A stretch of DNA of 64,000 nucleotides from contig CM049308.1 in the NCBI GenBank assembly GCA_026874595.1, forward strand, positions 22,171,867 through 22,235,866, in the 5' to 3' direction. The notes beneath the pieces were generated by a model. It was not told where the DNA came from. It did no database searches and was given only the letters and a program-made list of their open reading frames with translations. The stretch comes from Sipunculus nudus (Eukaryota > Annelida > Sipuncula > Golfingiida > Sipunculidae). Every line of letters starts with the position of its first letter. The stretch's first letter is position 1. The translations under genes and the position numbers were made by a program. Of the stretch, positions 27,301-42,300 are shown piece after piece.

Positions 27301-30300
27301 TCCATTGATACATTAGATCAAATGTTTAGCATGGCCAGGAGGGCATCAAGAATTTGACCAGTCAAATAAGCCATATAAACCTGTTCCATTTCTGGTGCAT
27401 GTGATCTTGTTCACATTATCCATGAAATAGATGCCAGAGCGGCTCGCTTGATCAAGGTCTGTGAAGGCAATGATGCCACAGACTTGGTAGTTTGAAGATG
27501 GGTTGATGTATCATTCAGATGTATCAGTAAACAGTCGTTTCAGCAACAAAATTTTGTCATTCCTTGCTGCAGGGTCAACTTATTGGCAAAAGCATAAATT
27601 TGTATATTTCATTTTGTTACATTTATCTTATTTTTACAATATATGATATCCATAAAAAAGGAATATCCATAAAAAAAGTTGATTTGCTTGTTGTAAGTAA
27701 TACAATTTCAATTTGTAACTTGAACTTATTTATTGTAAATCAACTCTCAGTGGATAAGTTGCAAGGTTAAGAAACACTTACCTGATGGAATAATTATATA
27801 TAAAAAATTATGGATTTTGATATGGATCCCTGCAATCACTTAATTGTTATATCTTTAATGAACCTTTGAGGATCACTGTAATGTTTAAATTACAAGCTAT
27901 GATTTCTGGGTTATATATATATTTGTATGTAACCCAATATGCATTAAACCTTAAATCCAAAATACTTTATAATTGCATATAACTTATATTGTTTTTCTCT
28001 ATCTTCAAAGGATAGACAGTGCTATTGATAGGCCATAGACCTATCATATAATAAAAAAAGAAATGGTTTTGTGCAAGTGCTGTTCCATTGCTGAGCCAGA
28101 CCTCTAATACATGTACATGTATATTTTGAGCAGATTTGATAAACCCAACATAGACATGTCAGGTGTAATTTGATATATTTATATACTACATATACTGGTA
28201 TGAGTATTTGAATTATCATCTGTTGTTGACTGCTTTATCTGTCTTGTGTCTAAGTGTTTGCCTGTGTCTGTCTCAATGATAGCCTGCCAGGTATAACTTT
28301 CCAGTACCAAACACTGTAAACATTTACTGTGGCAGGGATACAGCGGGTCAGCCTGAGGTCAGTGGACACTGAAGTCAATAGATAGCAATGAAATGCATTC
28401 CCCTCTGTATTGGTGATTCATAACTGGTCACAAATGATCTGTCCTTTCATTATGTGTCACTGGAGAGGTTGATTTCCTTGTTATTGAAAGCATAGGAAAA
28501 TAATTGTTGAAACCTTTGTTAGAGAAGCCATTCAATTTATTCATTATTGATAGGCCCAGGCTTGCTCAGGTTTTGTTTATTTGTGATATGGTGATTATTA
28601 ACATCCCCATATGAAATTTTTTATTTCTCTCCAATGATGAAATCAAAAATTTACACCCATAAACACATCACTATAAAATGTTCATTTGGAACCCAGGAGT
28701 TGTAAAAATATAAATACTTTTATTTAACCTTTATTTGCTGAACTTCAGATCAGCTGAAGAAGTCAGAATGTATTTGGAAAGTTACAGGCTAGAAGGGCCT
28801 GCAGTTTCAGCATTTCACAGGCCCATAAGGAAATTATATTACAGGTCCATCTGTTTGCAGTGTATTTCAGAAAGCTGATGGTCATATGATTTTAACACTA
28901 AAATGTTGCAAGTAAATGGGAACTTGAGTGGTAACGATTATTAATAATCATTGAAACGACTGTATTATCACTGTTGCATGAGAAAGTTAGGTCTACTGAG
29001 TGAAAAAAATTTGTAATTAATCTTAATTTAATTTAATTAATCTTAAAAACATTTGACTTATTGGCTTCAGGTTATGGAATCATAGCAGGCTAAGAATACA
29101 AGATCAGGAGTAGATTTTTACAGGCCTGCTGAGCCATCTCTTTATAACAAAGTACAGACCAGAGCCAGAAATGAAGACAAGAGGCCTGCGGGCCACTTAA
29201 AATTTCAAAACCTGCTCTAAAGTTTAATATAGTTTTGTGCCATGCTCCATGACCTTCAAGCCCAACAAGGTGTCTGGTTTGAGGACAAATTTAAGGTCAT
29301 TACTTTAGTGTCTGCTTTGAAGTGAAATGATGCAGAGCATACTTTACCATTGGTGAAGGTCATTGACTATTACAAAGCACCCAGACCACTCATCCAAGGT
29401 CAGCTTCACTACATAGGAGTTTACAAATTATTGCGGTGCAGACATGCTGTAAACTGTAAACACCATGAACTATTTTAATAAAATTGCAGTAATGAGTGTT
29501 GCAGTCACATAGTCCCATTTCAAGGTAACATTTCAAGGATGAATTTTAATACAGATGTATTATCTGATATCATTTTTTTTTTGCCAATATGTTTGAAGTT
29601 CAAATACTTTAGTCATGTTACTGGTAATTTTGGGTTTACACACACTAATTATTGTCACTTTTGTTTGAACAATTACAAGTTTGCTTGTTATTACCTGAAA
29701 TAAATGGTTATTACATTGTATTTCATATGTTTACAGATGTCAGGTAAAATAGGAGCAAATTGTACTTGGTATTATTATCTGGTATGAATACACTGTGCCC
29801 TAGACATATTTGCCAAATAGTTTGGATGTTAGTTTCTGATCACAAAATATGAGTTTAGATACTCCATTAAAGAACTAAGCAAGTCATGCATTTCATTTAC
29901 TAACATGAAACATGTCCCTGTTGTTTCATGATTGGGATTTTTTGTATTACAGACAGAACTTTTCCTGATTTTATCTCTATAGATTAATATGATTAATAAC
30001 AGAATTAACTTCTATGTGCTACTTTAAAAAAAAAATATGATTAAATTTATATGATTGTTATATTTATGCTCCCCCCCCCCCCCAGGGTAGCTGTTGTTTT
30101 CAGTGCCATCGTCTGTCTTCATCATCAGTCATCTTCTGTAGAATATCTTGTGAAGGCAAAAACTTTTGAAGGGCAGCATATTTTCCTCCAAAATTCCAAA
30201 CATTCATTGTTCCTACCAAAATCTCAGATGAGTTTAAAATCAAGTGACCTTGACCTTCATCTTCAAGGTCAAATCTGCCGAAATGTAAATTTTTTTGTGA

Positions 30301-33300
30301 ACCCCATAACTTTGGAATTATTTCACATTTAATCCTCAAATTAAATACACAAATTGTTCCTACCAAGTCCTGAGGCGAGTTCAAAACCTGGTGACCTTGA
30401 CTGCAATCTTCAAGGTCAAATCAGCCTAATTACAGTTGTTATCCTGTGAACACAAAAACTTTTGTAGGGCTGCATATTTTCCTCCAAAATATGAAACATT
30501 GTTCCTACAAAAAATCTTGGACGAGTTTGAAATCTGAGCCATGTACCAGCCTAGCTCTCTGGTCTTCTTAGCTTCTGCCTTGCAGAAGCTGAAAATATAG
30601 TGACTAGGGTAACCTGGACAGCCTGATTCTGGTTCTAATAGATATAGATTTTATTTATATCATTTAGGGCATGTATCATTGTGTAATCTTGTAGTTTCTT
30701 CTGAATAAATTCTTGTGGCCACTAATTCACTTTTATCTGTCTCAGTTTTGGTGACCAGTGCATGAGTTGAAACAATCATTTAATATACTCACCATGCTAC
30801 CTTTAATTAATATTGCTGGACCCCAGTTGAGTTACATTTATAGGGATATTTCATGCAGTGGCAGCAATGTAAAATTCAGATCAGCTCACAACTATTGTCA
30901 TATTTCATTTTGCTGTGATACTGTGTTTATCCTGGGGTTTTAAAATGTCAAAACAGGTTACAGATTATCAGGAGAAAGTAATTGTAAACACACCACTTGA
31001 GTTGTTTAAGAATCATGACTGCGTGTTTGCGATTGGTCTAGAATTGGGTACTGTACGTGTACATAGAACAGCTGACTCACGATGTGACTAGCGAGTCACG
31101 ACACCCAGCAACAGTCTTTACTCAGGTCATCCTGATCCTTTACTCAGGCGAATGGTCAGCAAGGTGCTGGGGCTGGATGTTTACATGTCCATGACCTTGC
31201 ACCAGATGACCCCTCCAGGCCACCATGTCAGCATATAGGACAAGGGATCCCTGTTACAGACCACAGACTGAGACTGACCCAGCTGCATGCTCAGATTAGT
31301 GTTAAATGACCACCCAGGGTTTCTGTTGAGAGCCAGCTATTTACTGCTGTGATAATTTGAGCTTTGACTTTCCTATATGGGAACAGTGGTGCGTATATGT
31401 AAATATATGTCAGTCTACTTGTTAACAACAGAGCAGACTTGTTGATATGTCTGCCTTACCATGAGTTTTCTGAAGTGTCCAGATTGATTCCATATATAAT
31501 TTCACCTCCATGTATTACCAGGGAAATCTACACTTAGGATATTTGAATAGTTGAAGGTCACACACAACAGGGGACCTGTCATGCAGGGTTTAATAACATA
31601 ATACAATGTCTTAGCCCACACCTCTTCAGTATCAGTACTTTAAGTCATATATATTTCATTTTCTGAGTAATAGGATCAGACCTTTATATAGTAATCATTA
31701 AGACTTGCATAATTTTTTGTTTAATCATTTACAGATACAAAAAAAAATCTGCTTAAAGGGGTGATGCATGCATTGTGTGTAACGAGAAAACACTCATTAA
31801 AGCACAAACACATCCACCAAAAACACATCTTCCATCTGTAAGACCAAAAATAAGGTTAAAAAACTGAAAATGCATGTTACTTGCCTGGAGGTCTTATTTA
31901 TATAAGTAGAATGAGATCTATGTGAATTTTACATTTAGCCTTCCTGATATATTAAATGGGGAATCTGCAAATATTCTTATCTTCTAATGACAGTCAGTAT
32001 AAATTGAACAATAGTCTTGACTTGTAATGAACTTGTATGTTTAGACAATACTGCTTTTGCTCAGGTTGAGAATTCCCTCTGTATTCATACAGTACAGATA
32101 TGGCCACATTGGCCAGTACATATATGTTATAGCGATTGAACCCAAGTAGACGGGTGCTGTTCCTGCAGTTATATCAGAGAACATTACCAGCTGGTATATA
32201 TACAGTATGATTAAGATTACATATGATACCTTTGACCTAGAACTGATCTGGGATATAAGGGTTGTCATGGCAACACACCAACAGGGACATGTCACTCAGA
32301 CAGCTTGCTCGGGAAGGCTACAGAATGAAGGCTGGAGAATCGAGAATGGCAGGAGTGTTTGGTTAACATCACTTGAATCATGTACCACCTGTTTTGTCTA
32401 TTTCATGTTACAGGAAAGAGGGGTTAACATATGCATTAAGCAGGAGCCAAGATACCCTGACAGGTGTTAGGATGTAATCTACAAGGTCAACAAGTACTCA
32501 GAGGGTAACAGAGATGGAACCAGGATTTCAGAAGGGAATGGCTTACTATTTATATAAAGATACTGGTACTTATAATACAGAGGTATTCATAACTTCAGAA
32601 TTGGGTTGTGTGGGGGAATGGAAGACACACTTGAAATCAGGGAAAATTATGAAGATGCAGCTAAAAGAGGTAATTTCTCTCAAGGGGGGGGGGGGGGGGG
32701 ATAATTTGTTTTTATCATCTCTTTTTATATTGTGTCTTATCCTTGTTATTTGTTTATCATTGTTTTATTTGTGGTCAGATTAGTCCAGTGTCCTGCATTC
32801 TTTGTATTTCTGTATATATAATTAGCCTACCTGTGAGCTGTAAAATATCTCTTTCTGTATCTGCATGAATAAACAAATAATGTTTAAAGACAAAATCATG
32901 AATGTGTTAACCTGTGACACCCTTAATCTAGTGTCCCGTGTTTTCATAGGTTTCATTTCTGTTTTCTGCTTTTAAATATAGTAGATATAACACTTGGAGA
33001 TTTGATGTCACCCTGGTAAAACAGATAAAAAATCGGTACAATTATCCTGGTTTTCTCGCAAATGATGTATGCATGACTAATAATTCATTAGACATCATAT
33101 TTCAAAGCACTTACAATCTTGTACTGATGATAGTTACGTTGTTCATGTGATTGGTTATATCAAATATGACAACAAGTGAAGGCATACAGGAAGTAGGTCA
33201 TTGTGACCTCATTTATATTATTTCAAGGCAGAAATGTGAACTATATACAAATAAGGCAATAGTAACCTACAAAAGTTTCCTGTAATATAAGCAGTGTTGA

Positions 33301-36300
33301 TTGTTATTAACAGTAGGCCCTGACATGCTCATTTAATTTATAAATCTTGTATATGGCATCCTCAGTTGGAAACAAAAAATGATTCAAATGGTGAAATGCA
33401 TTGTTAAAAGTACAATTTCTACAGAAGCACAGGTTATAATTCAACTAAAGAGGGTACTTGTTTGATTTACCAGCACATGCCATGCTTTTTCTCAGCCACA
33501 CACACAACAAAAACAGAAAGCAACCTGTAATGATAATTGTGCAACCAGAATTTTATATAGACAGTTACTAGCAGTATATTTTTAATTCAAATGTGTGACT
33601 TGTAACACCTGATTTTATTAAAAAAGTATTAAAATAGGGGCACTATATATCTACCTAGTAGAGTCCGGGGGAACCCTTTTAGGATGACTGCCCCCTCTTC
33701 TGTTAAGTATATCAGAATTTAAGTATAAACAAAATCTAAAACTCAGTGTGATTACCAATGGACCGGAACTGTAAACATGTTTACAAGCGAGTCTCTACAA
33801 AAAATACTGATAACACTATCTCAGTTTTTGCTACTTTTAGATTTGTCATTTTAATGATTTGACATTTTATGCTGAGAGTGATTCTTCGGGGAGGAATGGG
33901 TCCTTGATTGCACAGGTGGCTAAGGTAAGCAGTTGCAGAAGATTTTTTTTTTTTTTGTGGGAGCTGTCGCTGTGATACAAATCAGGATGGTACCAGCAAC
34001 AGTGTGCAATATTAATCAGGCAGACAGGCGAGATGTGTGCTGTCACAAGCAGACAATAATGGCTGTTTTACTGCTGGCGATAGAGCAAATCTGGCTTTGA
34101 CAATGCAGCCTTTGCTGTGCAGTGCCACAGTGTGTAGCAGCATGCCATATCGCTGTCTGTCCATAATGGACATCATTAATGGACAGGGCTGGTCTATGTA
34201 TCAGGCCCATACTTCGGATGGTCAGGTTTTTCGACTGGAGTAGTGTTCACATCCAGGGGCAGCATTGATCAGGCCCGCAGGAGCCAACCAACGGAGACAG
34301 ATCTTCTCAGATTGCTAGAGCTGTAGGTTAGATAAACATAGCCATCTCACTGCTGGCAGCGTCCTTTAAAAAGGAAAAAAAGCTTGTGTGAACAACAGGA
34401 TTATAGCAGCTATCTTTCATTCGGAGGGGCACTCAGGGAAATATTATGAGGTTCATATTTAAAAAATAGTACAAGTTAATTATTTGGAGAAGCAGATGCT
34501 TGCATTTCAAGTAGCTCATTCATAAGTAATGTAGCAAAACTGATTGAATATGCATGTACGTGTGCACACATACTTGTTAGTAGATGGATAGATATTGTTT
34601 TGTCCAGCATGCACACTAGCACATAAGCATCACTTTATTAGCTGAACAGAGACTGCAGTGATTCATGCATTATGTGCAAATAGCATTGATTGCCAAATCA
34701 GCTATTTATCAAGAGTTGCACAATCATTCATGCACCTGTGCACATCTGTATTATTTGCTTGCTCAACCAATTATAAATGATTGTGTGGGCACATACTCAT
34801 TTTGGATATACTGAGCATTTAAAAGTAAATTCTTCCTAGTGATTTGATGGAGTATTTTCAATGTTAATTTATAATAAATAGAAGCCATAACATTATTTTC
34901 CAAATTAATTTTTAATTAGAAGCTGTAACATGTTGGAAAAAATGATTATTTTGAGCAATATTTGCAGGTATTTAGGATATATATAAAAGATGGAGCTTGT
35001 CAGATACAGGAAAGCACAAATTGTAAAGTTAAGTAGTTAAAAATTTTACAAATTCAAGAATTGTTTTGGCATGAAAGTTCCATTTATCTTTTCCATTTAT
35101 TATTATCAGTGGTCTAAGCATCTTAACAGTGGCATTGCATTTCAAACCTGAGCATGTTATTTTATTGATGTTTAATGGCAAGAGAAAAAAACTTATATGT
35201 CAGTTTTTCAGAAAATCCCTGCTTGTAAGAGTTTGTGTTGTATTTGTTCATATATTTAGACATGAGCTCATATTTTCGTGAAATGTAAAAACGTTTTCGT
35301 GAATTGATATCAAAATTTATTTGAAGGCATTGTGTGCCTGGGACAAGACTAATTATAGTATATGATATATTTACCCCTTGTTTATATAGGTACTAGTAAT
35401 GTTTGTGTAATGCTTGTGTGACTACACATGGTATTTCATACTTATATACCGTCATGTCTGTTTTAATGAATTAATATACAGTAAAACCTCCATATTACGG
35501 CCACCACCAAGGTGTAAGGTGGTCACATTTGGGAGGTGGTCATCTAAGTGAGGTCTTATATAAAGGGCAAAAAAGAAGCGGGACTGAAAAAAGTGGTTGT
35601 TTTGAGGTGGTTGCTAAACCGAAATGGTCATTAGGTGAGGTTATGCTGAATTTAGTTAGTGACACCTAAAGTTGAATTTGGGACAAAGCTGTGGAAAAAC
35701 ATTATTTATATGATACATCAGTCAGTCAGACAAGAACAGTATTGACTTGCTGGTGGTCTAATGTTAGAGTGGGTGTCAGAGTATATCTGTTAGACTCAAG
35801 AGTGTTGAGCTGAAAATTATATGAGATTGACTGACATCCCAGGCCACAATCAGCAGGTGTGTCTGTGTGCCATAAAGTAAGACTGACAGCCCTTTTAACA
35901 AGCAGCAGTGGATAATATGAGGCTGTTAGTCTCAGTGCTGATATTTGTTGAGTCTTCATGTTGACCAGGAGGACAGTGCTGTTAAGCTTACAGCAGTGTT
36001 TACAAACAACTGGGAGGCTGCAAAATCAGGCTTGTTCTGGTGTATACAAACATCCCCCCTCAGGAGCATCTTGTGTACAGTAGAGTGCAGTCTCTTTAAG
36101 CAGAACAGGGTGACCAGGGTTCCTTTTTCCTAGTTTATAATAAGTGCGTAGGCAGCCATGCTAAGAATGACTGGAATGCATGGAGAGTCACGATTTGTTG
36201 TAGTGGGAATATAATGTACTTGTTTGAGTGTGCTCACCCATATCGCAGTTTGGAAAAGTAGGTATGCACAGACAGTATTGCTTGACTGTGGTTTCAAGGC

Positions 36301-39300
36301 GACCTGTTCCTTGGGCTTTGATTGTGTGCGAACAATGCTCAACTTGTTTGTTAACCTCAGCACGCTGAACAAACTATTGAGGTGATGAAACTTTACAAAA
36401 ACAACATGAAAGTCATGGTGTTACGCGATTACTGTTAACATGACTCGGGTCATTAAAGCACACAAAACCTGACAGTTTTACCTGATGACAGCCAATTTTA
36501 ACTGCTGTTAAACATTGGTATTCTTTTGAATTCTGGAAATTCAACTGAATTGAGATTTGTTGCAGTGTATAACTACTTATTAAAATTGTGATATTCATTA
36601 CCTTAAGATATAACATTGGCTATGGATATTCTTAGTTTCTCTGATAATCTTATTTTTATTTTTGTGCTTTGTTCTGCTAGGCTAATCAGTAGTATTTGTG
36701 ATTTCGTAATATTAACAACTTCACTGTATCCTCTGAAAAAAAACTGGTTTATATGTATGTTGGTATTTTAACAACCTTTACAACCTACTTAAGTATACAT
36801 TTGTTATCCCTTGACCTCTACCACCCTTAATTTACTGTCTATAAATATCATTTGTGATGAACAAATGTATTGGTATTTTGTGAGTATAATAAGCAGATGA
36901 TAAAATATTTACATATGGCACCATTAAAAACATTAGCTCAGTCTCCTTTTAATCTGATTGATACCTTAATTAATAATAAATATATTTAAAAATTCCTAAA
37001 GTTTGTAATGTATTCGTGAACAATTTTGACCAAACTCATATAATCTGTGAAAAAAATGTTACCCTTTTGACCTTTAACCTTTGCTAAAATCAGGGTAAAA
37101 ACTTATTTCTCAGTACCTTAAATGATATAATGTTTGTCATGTAAACAGCTTTACCTTGTCACCTTGACCCGACTGATATCACGGTGACAAAGTCAGGGGA
37201 AAGCTTCCTTTTTAATTATACTGTCTGATCATTTAGTGTTGTTTTGTCAACAATTTCACCTTTGACCCTTTTGACCTGAATGATAAGGTCTATGAAAAAA
37301 AATAAGAATGAAGACCCATGTTTTATTTTTATTTTAATCATTAAACTTAGAATAAGTTTTGTCAACACCTTGACTTCTGTTTCCCTTTATATGACTAATG
37401 AATATCATTCAAATAAAAATAGGATAATACTTGTTATTTTAAGCTACCTTAATCATTGAGTTTTATCTTTATTTATAGTAATTAACTTGACCTCTCACCT
37501 TTGACCTTTGTCATCATTGATTGTTATCAAATATCACCTTGTAAGGTGATACTTCTTAGTGAAAGTGATTTTTTTAAGCCCTCAGCCCTTAGGCTGATGG
37601 GCTATTGTTGTCACATAAGCTGTCCGTCCATCCGTCTGTCCATCGTGCCGTGTGTCCGTCCATCCGGCGTCTGTTAACTTTTACCTTGTGAGCGGGATAT
37701 CTGGAAAAGGATTCACCGTCAGAACTTTATTTCCTCTGTAAAGATGTATATCGACAAAATCTCGGTCAAGTTTGAAGATGAGTGACTTTGACCTATTTTT
37801 CTACATTTTAGAGCTGATTATAGAAAAACACTTAGATGCTTATTACTTAGGAACCATTTGGTGGATTTTCACAAAACTTACTATGATTATTGGGACTGAT
37901 AGTCTGTACCTGCTACACAAGTTTGGTGGCGCCACCTACAATTTCTGATTTTAAATGAATTTTTATCGGATTTTTCAACTTGTGAGCTTGTGAGCGGGAT
38001 ATCTCTAAAAGGATTCACCTTAGGAATTTTATTTTTTCGGTGAAGATGTATATTGACAAAATCTCGGTCAAGTTCGAAATTGGGTGACCTTGACCTATTT
38101 TTCTAAGTTTTAGAACTGATAATAGAAAAAACATTTAGAAGCTTATTTCTCAGGAACCATTGGGTGGATTTTCACAATGCTTACTATGATCATAGGGACT
38201 GATGGTCTGTAACTGCTGCACAGGTTTTGGGGTGCCACCTACAATTTCTGATTTTTAATTAATTTTTCTTGGATTTTTCAACTTTGGCCTTGTGAGCGGG
38301 ATATCTCTAAAAGGATTCACAGTAGGAATTTTATTTCTTTGGTGAAGATGTATATTGACAAAATCTCAGTCAAGTTTGAAGATGGATAACCTTGACCTTC
38401 TTTTCAAAGTCACAGAGCTTATAATAGAATAAAACTTAGAAGCTTATTTTTCAGGAAGCATTTGGTGGATTGTTATGAATCATGGTACATACCTCTCCAT
38501 TTTAAATTTAAAACTGAGACATGTATAGATATTAATCCATTTGAGAACAGATATTTAGTACTTGTTACTGTTACCACCTTTAAACACTGTTCTTTTGGCT
38601 GAGGGCTTTTGTCAGCTTCTGCTGATATTCTATTGTGGTACCTGTCCTATCAGATCTGTGATGCAAATCTAGCAGTGGGAAACTTAAACTTATTGTAGTC
38701 TCATTTTGTTAAACTCCTGAATATACAGGCCTAATACAAACTTTTGCATTCGGACAGGGCACCAGTGCTTGTGCCAGGATTGTACTGGTTGGGTTTTCCA
38801 TGGGCCAAGTTGGGCAAAAGGCTGAGTTCATTGAAGGTGGCAATTGATATGGGCTGAGTTAACTGGTGTAGTTTCTGATAAGTGGCACCAAGGATTCTTA
38901 AGGATTTATGGGGAAATATTGGAAATGACCCCCCTTAGGACACACCTGGCATCATTTGCTGTCACTTCAGACCAGAAAGAGTATGACCATAGATGAAATG
39001 CATGACAGCTGCAGAGTGCTGCTGCTATCATTTAAAATATCCATCTGTAACAACATGACAACAGTATTCAGTAGATCTGAATTTACAAAACACCAAAACA
39101 TCACATTCACTGTATAAATTGGGTAACCTGTGCAGTTTTCAATGACAGATTTCATCATCAGTGAGTATGAATAGTATGTAATACAAAAGCAAATGAATTG
39201 ACACTAACATAACAGGCATTTATTAAGCTTGACTAACACTTTGGAATTTAATACCACAAGTGCACTAGTGTGTTTTGTGTATGATCATGGTCACGATATT

Positions 39301-42300
39301 TGTGCTCTGTTAACCATGCAGACAAACCGTGTACTTGGTTGTAACTTGATTGTCATGAAAGTATGTAAATAGACAAATGACATGGTGGGAAGAACAGACA
39401 TAATAATGCGTGATGCCAGGAAAACCACACCTAAAAGTTCTGTTTGAACTTCTTTTTTTGTAACCTAATTACTTTAATGGAGACAAGTGACATTGGTAAA
39501 AGTCATTTTTTGTAACATTTAAACTTCAGACTTCCAAACCACTCCTAAGTTAGTAACACAGCTTCAATTCTCAAGATAGGTGTTGAAATCAATTTGATCT
39601 TCCATGTATTGACAGAATGGCTATTAATATATGTGTGTAACTTTATACATTGGTGTGACTGCTCTAAAGAGATAAACTTAATAAAGCCAGAAATCCAATG
39701 AAGCCAGGAATGCAGTTAAATCCAGATAACTTTAATCTTATTGTATGTGATACACCATATATAGCAGTCTATTTAAGTTTCAATACATGTTCATATACTG
39801 TGGTTGGTTTTATATTCAGAGGGCTAAAATATTTTGCGATTTTCACTTTCTTGGCTTTCCAGGGTTCCATTTTCACAATCTCTCTATACAAAAGGCCTAT
39901 ACACAGAGTATGACCATTATTACGTGCATTAATTATATCAAATATTATGTGCATAAAATCTTATGAACAAAAATATAAAAATAAATCAGAAAGATTTGAT
40001 ACTATTTAAAATATCTGTCTTAAACATACACAGTCTGTTATTATTTATGTCAGCCTATTACTTTTACACTTTGCCTTCCAACAGTGGGACCTCTTTTTCA
40101 CGAAGCTTTTATTTTCATGAAATTTGCATTTCGCAAATATAGTATATATATTTCAAAACCTCGAACAAAAAGGCAACCACAGAAACACAATTTGCTCTAG
40201 ATAAAATATTTGTTGTCCATCTTTTTATTTTTAGTTTATCAAGAGGAAGTCCTGCTTGATAATAAGTTCCTGTTAACCACATGACTTGTGTATTTTCCCA
40301 GGTCTGTTATTAATAATCACTTCCCTGATTAATCATCCTTGTTTATAAAATTAATTATCACATCCATTTGTTTAGGACTGTATGAAAGAATTAAAATTTT
40401 TAAAAATACTAGCACATTACCTATTTTAACATTGGGACAGGTCCTCAGGACTTCGTCCCATTCTGTCAAGGACAGGTTTTGCATGGGGCAGGTTACCTGC
40501 CAGTTTGGGTAGTTTCTGACAGATGGCGCTGCTATTGACCCTTCAAGAATATCACAGATAATGTCAAATTCTTCGGGATCTATGTGAATATATGGAATAT
40601 TAGCACCCCCCCCCTTTACATTTACACTTGTGAATTTCATTTTCATCATTTACTGAATTTTACAGAATTTTGCAAAAAAAATCAATGCCTCAAAATTTAG
40701 TGGCCATTTGCAAAATGCTGCAGGACTTCATGTCAGCTGAGCCATCGATAGATAAAATCAACTGACAAAAATGTCAAAACATTTCATAGGGAAGTGAATG
40801 TTGACTGGAGGAAAAGGTTGCACTGAGCCCCTTTCTTCTTAAATTGATAAAATGATAGTGGTATTACCATATCCTACTTTTTATGTCTGATATCTTTAAT
40901 GTTAATCGCAGCTACAGTATAATATTACTTAAATTTTCATTGTAATAACACAAACAGACTTGATTTGATAATTGAAAGTGTCAGTTAGTCAGGTGACCCC
41001 TGGGTAATCTATTATTCAGGATCCCATTACCCTCGTCATGTGACCCTCATATTCCTGTTGAATCTACACTGAATTGCTGATGATAAAATTATCATATATT
41101 ACTTTACATTCTTTGATCTTACATTGATCAGAGGTCCTATCTATGGTTATTTTTACTCAGTTAGGAATAATGCTTAGTCAGTGGATGCAGTTAAGACTTT
41201 TGTCATGTTTTAATAAGACAATTTCCTTTGCTCAGGGCACCTTAGTTTAAGTGTGTTTCATTTTAGATTAAAATCCAGGAAGATTTTAAATTTGCTTAGA
41301 TGAAATTGCAATTTTAATGTGTAAATAATAACAAGGAGTCAGATTTAAATATGCTTGTGAGACCATATAACTCTTAATTGTGAACCCTGGCAGATTTAAA
41401 AATGACAGCTTTGCTGGTACATAATTCATTCTCAGAGTTTTGTTTTCATTTCTATGATTTATTAATTTCTTTTCATTATGAAAATTAAAGATTTTTGATT
41501 ATTGATGTTTGTTCAGTGCCTTCCCTCATGTTAGGACCCTCATGGTTAAAAATTTTAAATGAGATTTATAACCACTGTCAGATAAATCAGAAATGTCATT
41601 ATCAGAGATCTGGGTGACACTTAACCCTGGTCAGTTGCCAGGTTATTAACTGGTATATTTAAGTAAGAGCCTGAAATTTCCTCTTTCCCATGAATATTTT
41701 AATGTCGGTGGTAAATGTTAATATGACCAATGTGATGAACCTTGTATTGTGAGTAAACAAGGAAAGTCAGCATAACGAAGTGTAAACAGAAATATAAAAC
41801 TCCTTTGTAGTGCAGGTCTGTTCTTTAACATGATGTTAAATGAAACGGGCCTGTTCTTGCTTATATGAGCAAATAACATGGAAATGAGTACGGGATTAAA
41901 ACTAAACATCTGACTTATTCAGTATTGAACTGACTTCCTCTGTAACCTTTCCGCACTTAGATAAAGGAAGGGGTCGCGTACCGGAGTAGATGTCAAATAT
42001 TACGATGGTACCACAGATAATAGATCTGAGCCAGTTCAGAGTATTTACAACCTGGGGTGATGGGGCTCCAGGTTTTACGAGTTTATATATAGCATGCCCT
42101 CATTCAGTTCCTTTGGCGTATTTAAGGTAGCATCTCTGACAAAAATCCCTAAATTTAAAATCAGTCCAATAGCTGTTTCAGATGCATATTAAATCCCATC
42201 ATGTATATATTTTAAACCTGGTACAGAGCTTTTTCTAATGGTATATATGTATTTATGATATTCATAGTCACTTTCATATGAAATTTTGACAATTTTAAAT

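Noticed and set aside
30051..30384. Overlapping opposite-strand frames of more than 90 codons
   Set aside because: Both lie in the 146-bp tandem element and neither has recognisable protein similarity.
40329..40649. 106-codon minus-strand frame
   Set aside because: No recognised domain, passes through a G-run and has no neighbouring exon candidates. Length alone is not convincing in 64 kb, though a protein search would settle it.
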